From NCBI GenBank assembly GCA_937891725.1, contig CALAHL010000771.1, positions 1 to 11,935 on the forward strand: 11,935 nucleotides of DNA, read 5' to 3'. Source of the stretch: an uncultured Rhodospirillaceae bacterium (GTDB lineage: Bacteria; Pseudomonadota; Alphaproteobacteria; Thalassobaculales; Thalassobaculaceae). Positions 1 to 5,980 of the stretch are shown here, one piece after another. How positions within the stretch are numbered: position 1 is the first letter of the stretch; every line of letters begins with the position of its first letter. The notes below the pieces were generated by a model that saw nothing but the letters and a program-made list of their open reading frames with translations, did no database searches and had not been told where the DNA came from. A program made the translations under genes and the position numbers.

Positions 1-77
1 GCTTCCTCCTACTTCATACTCAATATAATTCGTCAGGTCCGGAAAATCAAGGAATTCGACTCATTCGGCGCAATCCA

Positions 78-917
78 TCATCCGATTGCGACGCCCGGTT
101 GCCGAGAAGCTCGGGCGCGCTTGACCAATCGGACCAATTCGACCCGGGCTTCTTCGGCATCCTGAACCGGTTTCACAAACGGCAATCGGGCGATCTGCCC
201 GCCGCGCCGCAGATCGACACCCTCAGCATCGCAGCCCGTGAGCACCCACCGCGCCTGCCCGTCGCTCGGCTCCAGACCAAGCAGATGGGTCGCATACAGC
301 TCGATCGAGTCCGCGTGATCCGCGTTCATATGGTCGATCACATCGGCCTCGCGCGCCTCCAGAGGCAATCCCGGCTCACCAAGAATCTCCAGCGCTTCGA
401 CCCAATGGATCCGACCGAAACCGGCCACCAGATGGGCACGCTCCACGGACAGACGCCAGATCCCGAAATCACCGAAGCCGGCATAGAGCTGGGCTCCGGG
501 ATGACGGCGCAGGAACCGGGCACGACAGGGTTCGTAAGACGGATCCTCAGGCTCCAAACGCTCCAGCCGCCCCATCAGGGTTGCTCGTGCTCCCGTCAAG
601 GGGTCGGACAGCCCGGCAGTGCCGTCGATCAACAGGCTTGCCCTGGGATCTGCCATAAGGTTGCGGGTGTGTTCCGCCAGCGTCGAGATGAAGGTTACCG
701 GACGGGCGTCCGGCGTGCAGCCGATGAGCACCAAAGACCCGTAGGGCCAACCGGCGGACTCCGCCCAAGCACCATCCGCCGGGGCCGCACGGGGCGGACG
801 CTGGAGCGTCGACAGCACCGCCCGGTCGGCGGCGCGGATCAGTCTCCGAACCAGATCGGCAGGCGCGATTTCCGAAGCGGTGACTGGCGCAGTGTCGGAT
901 GGAGTGTTCTCTGTCAT
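78..917 (-). CDS. HugZ-like heme-utilization / PNPOx-fold protein with DUF2470 domain
   Basis: A 279-residue cytoplasmic protein with no signal peptide. Residues about 20-180 look like the FMN-binding split barrel of the pyridoxamine-phosphate-oxidase fold, including VLSTL at 34-38, the PYGSLVLIG strand at 58-66 and AGFGRIHWV at 165-173. Residues about 188-270 carry the DUF2470 signature DHMNADHADS at 195-204. This pairing is typical of HugZ/HutZ-type proteins, some of which bind or degrade heme, while others have no assigned substrate. The frame stays open upstream to 1061, but the ATG at 917 is chosen because homology begins soon after it and the extra 48 residues look non-native. The ribosome site is weak (AGGA about 13 nt upstream). 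The gene is divergent from chvI, and no heme transporter is nearby, so a heme role is inferred from family only. Family assignment is confident; substrate is not. Confidence 0.85.
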   Translation of the reverse strand: MTENTPSDTAPVTASEIAPADLVRRLIRAADRAVLSTLQRPPRAAPADGAWAESAGWPYGSLVLIGCTPDARPVTFISTLAEHTRNLMADPRASLLIDGTAGLSDPLTGARATLMGRLERLEPEDPSYEPCRARFLRRHPGAQLYAGFGDFGIWRLSVERAHLVAGFGRIHWVEALEILGEPGLPLEAREADVIDHMNADHADSIELYATHLLGLEPSDGQARWVLTGCDAEGVDLRRGGQIARLPFVKPVQDAEEARVELVRLVKRARASRQPGVAIG

Positions 918-1122
918 ACTGTCGCTCGTGTCCTGATCGGGAGATCTGAGCATAGCCGGACGCGGCATCCATCGAAACCGCGACACACCGGCTCCGACAG
1001 CGACGAATTGTGGCACGGACGGGGCGCATAGTTCCGGAATAGCCCCAATCCGGCCCTGCACTGGCCCGATTGGCCACCCATATGAAAACTATGCGACGAT
1101 CTATGAGACAAGGGGCGGGCCA
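918..1122. promoter_or_regulatory. Divergent intergenic region between the HugZ-like gene and chvI
   Basis: This 205-bp stretch separates two divergent start codons, so it should hold both promoters. I see no convincing -35/-10 pair on either strand. It contains a perfect short inverted repeat at 1062-1076 (TGGCC, 5-nt spacer, GGCCA) and a weaker one at 1034-1053 (CCGGA ... TCCGG). Both lie within 90 bp of the chvI start, where an autoregulatory ChvI site would be plausible. The plus-strand end carries the chvI ribosome site. Confidence 0.5.
1110..1115 (+). promoter_or_regulatory. chvI ribosome binding site
   Basis: AAGGGG lies 7 nt before the ATG at 1123. It supports that start, and the encoded N-terminus (MTNSIALVDDD) begins directly with the receiver domain's first strand and acidic cluster. 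Confidence 0.7.
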
Positions 1123-1824
1123 ATGACCAATTCGATTGCGCTGGTTGATGACGACCAGAATATCCTGACATCGGTGACCATGGCCTTGGAGGCCGAGGGA
1201 TTTGACGTTCGGACCTTCAAGGATGGTGAGGACGCCCTGCGCGGCATGACCCAGAAGCCAGTCGATTTGGCGGTGTTGGACATCAAGATGCCCCGCATGG
1301 ACGGAATGGAGTTGCTGCAGAAGCTGCGCAAATCCTCGGCCGTGCCGGTGATTTTCCTGACGTCCAAGGACGATGAGGTTGATGAGGTTCTCGGCCTTCG
1401 GATGGGAGCCGACGACTATATCCGCAAACCGTTCTCGCAGCGGCTGCTGATCGAACGGATCCGCGCCTTGCTGCGGCGCCAGGAACTGGCTCAGGACGAG
1501 GCCAGCCCGACCTCTGAGGCGACCGTGGTGCGCGGCGATCTGACTTTGGACGGCGCACGCCATCTGTGTACCTGGAAGAACAAGCCGGTGCCTTTGACGG
1601 TGACCGAATTCCTGATTCTGCGGGTCCTGGCCAGCCGCCCGGGCCATGTGAAGAACCGCGATCAGCTGATGGATGCGGCCTATGGCGACAACGTCTATGT
1701 GGATGACCGGACAATCGACAGCCACATCAAACGCTTGCGGAAAAAGTTCAAACAGGCCGACGATAACTTCAATGAGATCGAGACCCTGTACGGCATCGGA
1801 TATCGCTATCGGGAACCCGTGTAA
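1123..1824 (+). CDS. chvI: ChvI-type two-component response regulator (OmpR/PhoB family)
   Basis: A 233-residue cytoplasmic transcription factor. The receiver domain spans about 4-118, with the acidic cluster D9-D11, phospho-acceptor D53 (VLDIKMPRMDG at 51-61), switch residue T80 and K102 (the RKPFSQR stretch). The winged-helix output domain spans about 135-232 and contains the segment YVDDRTIDSHIKRLRKKFK, which is highly characteristic of ChvI rather than a generic OmpR regulator. Length is normal for the family. It should be phosphorylated by ChvG, encoded 47 bp downstream in the same orientation. In rhizobia and Caulobacter, ChvI controls envelope, acid-response and exopolysaccharide genes; its targets here are unknown. 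The start is supported by a good ribosome site. All catalytic residues are present. Confidence 0.95.
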   Translation: MTNSIALVDDDQNILTSVTMALEAEGFDVRTFKDGEDALRGMTQKPVDLAVLDIKMPRMDGMELLQKLRKSSAVPVIFLTSKDDEVDEVLGLRMGADDYIRKPFSQRLLIERIRALLRRQELAQDEASPTSEATVVRGDLTLDGARHLCTWKNKPVPLTVTEFLILRVLASRPGHVKNRDQLMDAAYGDNVYVDDRTIDSHIKRLRKKFKQADDNFNEIETLYGIGYRYREPV

Positions 1825-1840
1825 GTTCGGCTTCCCGAAC
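1825..1840 (+). repeat. Perfect 6-bp hairpin directly after the chvI stop codon
   Basis: GTTCGG (1825-1830) and CCGAAC (1835-1840) are exact reverse complements separated by the 4-nt loop CTTC. The hairpin begins at the base after the TAA of chvI. No T-run follows, so it is not a standard intrinsic terminator. It could be an mRNA-stability or partial attenuation element between the regulator and kinase genes. Confidence 0.55.
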
Positions 1841-1860
1841 GAGACTGTGAAGGCCTTGCT

Positions 1861-1865
1861 GAGGG
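1861..1865 (+). promoter_or_regulatory. chvG ribosome binding site deciding a GTG start
   Basis: GAGGG lies 6 nt before the GTG at 1872. It favours this GTG over any downstream start and gives a 40-residue basic N-terminus before the first membrane segment. Confidence 0.6.
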
Positions 1866-1871
1866 ATCGAC

Positions 1872-3584
1872 GTGCCGCGTTCGCTGACCGCTTCCACATC
1901 TGACCGGAGTGCCGCACCCGTGCTGGACACGCCAGAACAGGGCACCGGCGCAACGGTACCGGCGCGCCGAGCCCGGCGCGGTTGGTTTCGGATCTCCCGC
2001 CTGACCGGCCGGATTCTGGCGATCAATCTGTTGTCAGTGATCATTCTGTTCGTGGGCGTCCTGTATCTGGACCGCTATCAGAACAGCCTAATCCGCGGCG
2101 AATTGGACGCTTTGGAGCGCCAGGCCGAGGTGGTCGCCCGCGCGGTCGCCGAGTTGGCGGTCGAGACCGATCTGGTGCTGGAAGGCACGCTCTCCCACGA
2201 TCTGGTTCAGCGGATCACCCGCCGGCTGTCCGGCGTCCTAGCCTCCCGTATCCGGGTTTTCGATGCGCAAGGTGGGATGATCGCCGACAGCCGCGTGCTG
2301 ACAGGACCCGGCGGTACGGTCCGCATAGCCCCCCTGCCGCCGCCGGAGGTGCGCGACCCGGTCACGGGCTTCCTGCTGGAACTCTATGTTCACGTGGTCA
2401 ACTGGCTCCCCAGCCGGGCCGGAATGCCGCGCTATCATGAGCATGACGCTCTGAACCAGCGGTTCCCGGAAGTCGAACTGGCGGCGACCGGTCAGGTTGG
2501 ACGCCAAGTTCGGGCAAAGGACGATGGGGGTCTGCTGCTGTCAGTCGCTGTGCCGGTCCAGCGTTACAAAAAAGTGCTCGGGAGTCTGATGCTGTCGATC
2601 GAAGGCGACGAGATCGACGCGGCGGTTCGCGATGTCAGGCTGGAAATTCTGGGAATTTTCGGGGTCGTATTCGCGATCACCGTTCTGTTGTCGCTCTACC
2701 TGGCCGGCACCATCACCCGGCCGGTCCAACGGCTGGCGGCGGCGGTGGAATTGGTCCGGTCCAGCCGGGACCGCAAGCACGAGATCCCCGATATGAGCCA
2801 TCGCGGCGACGAGATCGGCGATCTGTCCCGTGCCATCGGCGAGATGACCGAAGAGCTGCGGCGGCGGGTCGACGCGATCGAGCGGTTTGCGGCCGATGTG
2901 GCCCATGAGATCAAGAACCCGCTGACCTCGCTGCGCAGTGCGGTCGAAACCGCGGCCCGGCTGGATGACCCGGAACGGCAGCGCCGGCTGATGGCGGTGA
3001 TCCTAGATGACGTGGAGCGGTTGAACCGCCTGATCACCGATATTTCCGACGCGTCCCGTGTTGATGCCGAAATGTCGCGGGAAGAGAACGATCCCGTCGA
3101 TCTGATCAATTTGCTGTCGACCTTGGCGGAAGTCTATGACGCGGTCGCGGATGAAGCCGATCCAGACAAACCGCCCCGTGCCCGGGTGATCTGCGAGATC
3201 GAGGCGGAGCGGCCCCTGATCGTGTTCGGAAACGGCGGGCGCCTGGTGCAGGTGCTGCGCAACCTGATCGAGAATGCGCTGACCTTCTCTCCCGCCGGAG
3301 GCTCGGTCCGTCTGAAGGTGCGGCCGGACCTCGATCGCATCCGGATCTCGGTAGAGGACGATGGCCCCGGCATTCCAAACGGCAAGCTGGCCGCGATCTT
3401 TGACCGTTTCTACACCGAGCGTCCCGAAGGCGAGAAATTCGGAACCCACTCAGGACTCGGCCTCTCGATCTCGAAACAGATCATCGAGGGACATGGCGGC
3501 ACCATCCATGCGGAGAACCGGCGGGATGCGGCAGCAAACGTAATCGGCGCCCGGTTCGTCATCATGCTGCCCGCGCAGACTTAA
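1872..3584 (+). CDS. chvG: ChvG-type membrane sensor histidine kinase
   Basis: A 570-residue inner-membrane kinase. A basic, Pro/Arg-rich cytoplasmic tail (1-45) precedes membrane segment 1 (about 48-66). A periplasmic sensing region follows (about 68-255, matching the position of the ChvG/ExoS stimulus-sensing domain), then membrane segment 2 (about 258-278) and HAMP (about 279-335). The dimerisation/phospho-acceptor domain has H345 in VAHEIKNPLTSLRSAVET. The ATP-binding domain shows the N box with N468 (NLIENAL), the G1 box EDDGPGIP at 495-502 and the G2 box GLGLSISKQI at 528-537. The motif HEIKNPLTSLRSAVET closely resembles ChvG/ExoS. The gene follows chvI by 47 bp and should phosphorylate ChvI. 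The signal it senses, and any periplasmic partner such as ExoR in rhizobia, cannot be read from this window. It appears intact. Confidence 0.94.
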   Translation: MPRSLTASTSDRSAAPVLDTPEQGTGATVPARRARRGWFRISRLTGRILAINLLSVIILFVGVLYLDRYQNSLIRGELDALERQAEVVARAVAELAVETDLVLEGTLSHDLVQRITRRLSGVLASRIRVFDAQGGMIADSRVLTGPGGTVRIAPLPPPEVRDPVTGFLLELYVHVVNWLPSRAGMPRYHEHDALNQRFPEVELAATGQVGRQVRAKDDGGLLLSVAVPVQRYKKVLGSLMLSIEGDEIDAAVRDVRLEILGIFGVVFAITVLLSLYLAGTITRPVQRLAAAVELVRSSRDRKHEIPDMSHRGDEIGDLSRAIGEMTEELRRRVDAIERFAADVAHEIKNPLTSLRSAVETAARLDDPERQRRLMAVILDDVERLNRLITDISDASRVDAEMSREENDPVDLINLLSTLAEVYDAVADEADPDKPPRARVICEIEAERPLIVFGNGGRLVQVLRNLIENALTFSPAGGSVRLKVRPDLDRIRISVEDDGPGIPNGKLAAIFDRFYTERPEGEKFGTHSGLGLSISKQIIEGHGGTIHAENRRDAAANVIGARFVIMLPAQT

Positions 3585-3625
3585 TAGCGGCCACCTGATC
3601 ATCCGGGTCGAGATCAGGATTTAGC

Positions 3626-3645
3626 CGCGACGGCTGTCGGTCGCG
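3626..3645 (+). repeat. Short GC-rich hairpin downstream of chvG
   Basis: CGCGAC at 3626-3631 and GTCGCG at 3640-3645 pair perfectly around an 8-nt loop, 42 bp after the chvG stop. No T-run follows, so it is at most a pause or mRNA-end structure rather than a standard terminator. Confidence 0.35.
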
Positions 3646-3757
3646 CCTTCCGCCATCCCACCCAGGTTCGGCTGCAGGAATGGGCCGGTTCGGTCGGTTG
3701 CCTCGCGTGATGCAGGGACTTTTTCACCCGATCCCGTCGATCTTGAAATTTCGGCGC

Positions 3758-3772
3758 TTTTTCGCAGAAAAA
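3758..3772. repeat. AT-rich inverted repeat upstream of hprK
   Basis: TTTTTC (3758-3763) and GAAAAA (3767-3772) form a perfect dyad around GCA, in otherwise GC-rich DNA, 49 bp before the hprK start. The layout resembles a small operator, but no family-specific consensus is recognised and it may be chance. Confidence 0.35.
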
Positions 3773-3821
3773 TCACCCGAGGCATTGTTGACAGGCTGCC
3801 GTTCACCGCAATCTATCGGAC

Positions 3822-4241
3822 ATGGATACGATCTGGGGAACCTCCGTTGCAATCGATGGCCTTGGGATCTTGATCCGAGGGCCGTCCGGTGCGGGCAAGT
3901 CCGACTTGGCGCTGCGGCTGATCGACGGCGGCGCCATGCTGATTTCCGATGACCAGACCGAATTGAGCAGGGAGGGCAACCGGCTGATTGCGAGAGCGCC
4001 GGACACCATCCGCGGGCGCCTTGAGGTGCGTGGGATTGGGATTGTCACGGTTCCCGCAGCCGCCCGGGCCCCTCTGGTGCTGGTCGTGGATCTGGTGCCG
4101 CCGGAACAGGTCAGCCGCATGCCCAATCCCGGCAGGTGGCGGCAGGACGGGGTCGAGGTCCCGCTGATCGTGCTTGCCCCGTTCGAGGCATCGGCGGTTC
4201 CAAAGCTGCGGCTTGCGGTCCGGCGCGTGGTAGGGGAATAA
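3822..4241 (+). CDS. hprK: HPr kinase/phosphorylase, short alphaproteobacterial form
   Basis: A 139-residue cytoplasmic kinase that should phosphorylate HPr on serine using ATP and may also dephosphorylate it. It corresponds only to the C-terminal catalytic domain of the roughly 310-residue Firmicutes enzyme, which is the usual form in alphaproteobacteria. Visible motifs are the P-loop GPSGAGKS at 20-27, the catalytic acidic pair D43-D44 in LISDD, and the HprK signature LEVRGIGI at 67-74. The ATG at 3822 is the only reasonable start because a TGA lies in frame at 3789-3791. No clear ribosome site precedes it. Its expected substrate, an HPr with a conserved serine context, is encoded three genes downstream. 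rapZ follows after 68 bp. Without the N-terminal domain, its oligomerisation and metabolite control may differ from the Gram-positive enzyme. Confidence 0.93.
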   Translation: MDTIWGTSVAIDGLGILIRGPSGAGKSDLALRLIDGGAMLISDDQTELSREGNRLIARAPDTIRGRLEVRGIGIVTVPAAARAPLVLVVDLVPPEQVSRMPNPGRWRQDGVEVPLIVLAPFEASAVPKLRLAVRRVVGE

Positions 4242-4309
4242 TCCGCCCGCCGCAGCCAGATCCCAGACCGCGCCCCGTCCACATCACCGCTTCGACCAAC
4301 GAGAGCTCC

Positions 4310-5230
4310 ATGACCGAGTCCGACGGGCCCACCGCCACAGATGCTCCGATCCCGGAGCCGACAACCCTGGTCCTGGTGACCGGGTTGAGCGGGGCCGGTC
4401 GCAGCTCGGCCTTGGCGATTCTGGAGGACGAGGGCTTCGAAGCCGTCGACAATCTGCCGCTGTCGCTGCTTCCGGCCCTGATGGCGCTGCACCCGGCGGA
4501 GCGACCGGATCGGATCGCGGTCGGCGTCGATTTGCGGACACGGGATTTCGACAGCACCTTTTTCTTCACCCAACTCGACCAGTTGAACCAGGATTCCAAC
4601 CTGACCTTGCGGGTGGTGTTTCTGGATTGCGACATCGACGTCCTGATCCGGCGTTTCACCGAGACCCGGCGCCGTCATCCGCTTGCAACCGATCGGCCGG
4701 TCGCTGATGGGATCCGGTTGGAACGCGACTACATGCGTCCGATCCAGGCCCGCGCCGATGTGGTGATCGACACCTCGGACCTGACGCTCGGGACCTTTCG
4801 CCAGATCCTGCTCGACGAACTGGCGCTCGACCAACGGAACCGCATGACCGTGACGGTGGTCTCGTTCGGGTTCCGAAAAGGTCTGCCGCGGGAAGCCGAT
4901 CTTGTCTTCGATGTCCGGTTTCTTGCAAACCCGCACTATGTGGCGGAGCTGAGACCGAAGACCGGTCTGGATCCGGAAGTGGCGGCCTATGTCACATCGG
5001 ATCCGGAATTCTCCGGATTTTTCGAGCGATTGACGGGCCTGATAGAACCCTTGCTGCCGCGCTACGAGGCCGAGGGTAAAAGCTATCTCACCATCGCCAT
5101 CGGCTGCACCGGCGGCAAGCACCGCTCGGTTCATACCGCCGAGCGGCTTGCCACGTGGTTGAAGAGCCAGGGAACACCTGTCACGCTCCGTCACCGAGAT
5201 ATCCCAGTGCCCGCAGGTGGGGCCGGATGA
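4310..5230 (+). CDS. rapZ: RapZ family nucleotide-binding regulator (YvcJ/YhbJ)
   Basis: A 306-residue cytoplasmic protein. The N-terminal P-loop domain has the Walker A-like GLSGAGRS at 25-32, with Arg31 in place of the usual Lys, followed by the family motif VDNLPLSLLP at 46-55 and RRFTETRRRHPL at 114-125. The C-terminal domain has SFGFRKGLPREADLVFDVRF at 185-204 and GCTGGKHRSV at 265-274, the signatures of the RapZ metabolite/RNA-binding half. In E. coli, RapZ directs decay of the GlmZ sRNA in response to glucosamine-6-phosphate; in many other bacteria its role is less clear. The frame is open back to 4136 inside hprK, but the ATG at 4310 is preferred: GAGAG lies 5 nt upstream and homology starts near residue 18. 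Its place between hprK and the EIIA gene suggests a role tied to PTS signalling. Confidence 0.94.
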   Translation: MTESDGPTATDAPIPEPTTLVLVTGLSGAGRSSALAILEDEGFEAVDNLPLSLLPALMALHPAERPDRIAVGVDLRTRDFDSTFFFTQLDQLNQDSNLTLRVVFLDCDIDVLIRRFTETRRRHPLATDRPVADGIRLERDYMRPIQARADVVIDTSDLTLGTFRQILLDELALDQRNRMTVTVVSFGFRKGLPREADLVFDVRFLANPHYVAELRPKTGLDPEVAAYVTSDPEFSGFFERLTGLIEPLLPRYEAEGKSYLTIAIGCTGGKHRSVHTAERLATWLKSQGTPVTLRHRDIPVPAGGAG

Positions 5231-5258
5231 CATCCTGATCTGGTGGTCGCAACGCACA

Positions 5259-5693
5259 ATGCCGAACGATAACGACAACATTCAGCCCCTCGGTCTCGTA
5301 TTGGTGACCCATGGGCGCCTCGCCGAAGAGCTGAAATCCGTCATGGAACATGTGGTCGGCCCGCAAACCGCCATCGCGACCGTTTGCATCGGACCCGACG
5401 ACGACATGGAGCGGCGGCGCCAGGAAATCCTGGATCAGGTCAAAGCAACCGATGCGGGGCGTGGGGTCGTCGTGCTGACCGACATGTTCGGAGGCACGCC
5501 GTCAAACCTGGCGATCTCCATCCTGGACAAATCCAATGTGGAGGTGATCGCCGGCGTGAATTTGCCGATGCTGATCAAACTTGCCTCGGTTCGGAAGACC
5601 GAGGCCTTGGGCGCCGCGACCGCCGCCGCCAAGGAAGCGGGCCGCAAATACATCTCCGTCGCCTCCGAGGTGCTCGGAGGGAGCGGCACGTGA
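5259..5693 (+). CDS. manX: PTS mannose-class EIIA protein
   Basis: A 144-residue stand-alone EIIA(Man)-fold domain that should accept phosphate from HPr. The phospho-acceptor is H18 in LVLVTHGRLAEE; further family motifs are TDMFGGTPSN at 74-83 and GVNLPML at 99-105. No EIIB, EIIC or EIID is fused to it or encoded nearby, so it is probably regulatory, as proposed for the rhizobial ManX/PtsM proteins. The start is uncertain. The ATG at 5259 lies 28 bp after the rapZ stop with a weak ribosome site (TGGTGG about 11 nt upstream). A GTG at 5217 would overlap rapZ and add 14 residues that do not look like the family. Its TGA overlaps the ptsH GTG. Confidence 0.9.
   Translation: MPNDNDNIQPLGLVLVTHGRLAEELKSVMEHVVGPQTAIATVCIGPDDDMERRRQEILDQVKATDAGRGVVVLTDMFGGTPSNLAISILDKSNVEVIAGVNLPMLIKLASVRKTEALGAATAAAKEAGRKYISVASEVLGGSGT
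5676..5681 (+). promoter_or_regulatory. Strong ribosome binding site for ptsH inside the EIIA gene
   Basis: GGAGGG lies 8 nt before the GTG at 5690, within the last codons of the EIIA gene. It is the strongest such site in the PTS block and decides a GTG start for ptsH that would otherwise be easy to miss. Confidence 0.75.
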
Positions 5694-5980
5694 CGCTCGC
5701 CCCCAACAGCAACACCGCGTCCCGAACCCTGCTAATCACCAACAAACGCGGACTGCATGCCCGCGCTGCCAACAAATTCGTTCAATGCGCCGGGCGGTTC
5801 GAAGCCGACATTCAGGTGTCGAAGGACGGACAAACCGTGCCCGGTCGCTCGATCATGGGCCTGATGATGCTGGCTGCCGCCACCGGATGCGCGATCGACG
5901 TGACGGCGGCGGGCACCGATGCGGAGGCTGCTTTGGAGGCGCTGACCGAATTGGTCGAGGCCAAATTTCATGAAGACTAA
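5690..5980 (+). CDS. ptsH: HPr family phosphocarrier protein
   Basis: A 96-residue cytoplasmic phosphocarrier. The enzyme I-dependent site is H23 in NKRGLHARAANKF at 18-30. The regulatory serine is S54 in the context PGRSIMGLMMLAA at 51-63, matching the Ser46 region of Firmicutes HPr that HprK modifies. Both sites suit the two kinases encoded in this cluster. The GTG start overlaps the EIIA stop by 4 nt (GTGA), and a strong ribosome site precedes it. An open frame runs upstream to 5384, but that part overlaps the EIIA gene and has no HPr homology. About ten extra N-terminal residues precede the HPr core. The name npr would be equally acceptable for a regulatory PTS. Confidence 0.95.
   Translation: MTLAPNSNTASRTLLITNKRGLHARAANKFVQCAGRFEADIQVSKDGQTVPGRSIMGLMMLAAATGCAIDVTAAGTDAEAALEALTELVEAKFHED

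Larger units (their letters stand above)
3585..3821 (+). promoter_or_regulatory. Intergenic region upstream of hprK
   Basis: This 237-bp gap splits the chvIG pair from the hprK-PTS block and holds no gene I can support. It contains a hairpin at 3626-3645, an AT-rich perfect inverted repeat at 3758-3772, and two copies of TCACCCGA at 3724-3731 and 3773-3780. A TTGACA hexamer lies at 3788-3793, but the sequence 16-18 nt beyond it is a poor -10, and any start site would fall on or next to the hprK ATG. A separate promoter for the PTS block is plausible from the size of the gap but is not demonstrated. Confidence 0.4.

Noticed and set aside
24..29. Perfect TATAAT hexamer near the left edge
   Set aside because: No -35-like sequence lies at the right distance, and a plus-strand promoter there would point into the 3' end of the HugZ-like gene. 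It is probably chance in a small AT-rich patch.
547..1953. A 468-codon minus-strand open frame spanning chvI and part of the HugZ-like gene
   Set aside because: It runs through the divergent promoter region and antisense to chvI, and its second half is a frame-shifted reading of the HugZ-like gene. No family signature is seen.
3680..3952. A 90-codon plus-strand open frame in the chvG-hprK gap
   Set aside because: It runs out of frame into hprK, has no properly spaced ribosome site and shows no plausible protein character.
3822..4241. Truncated HprK
   Set aside because: At 139 residues it lacks the N-terminal domain of the Gram-positive enzyme, but this short form is normal in alphaproteobacteria and all catalytic motifs are present.
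3803..5281. A 492-codon open frame on the minus strand opposite hprK and rapZ
   Set aside because: It lies entirely antisense to two clear genes, has no recognisable domain, and is Arg/Pro/Ser-rich as expected for the reverse frame of GC-rich coding DNA.
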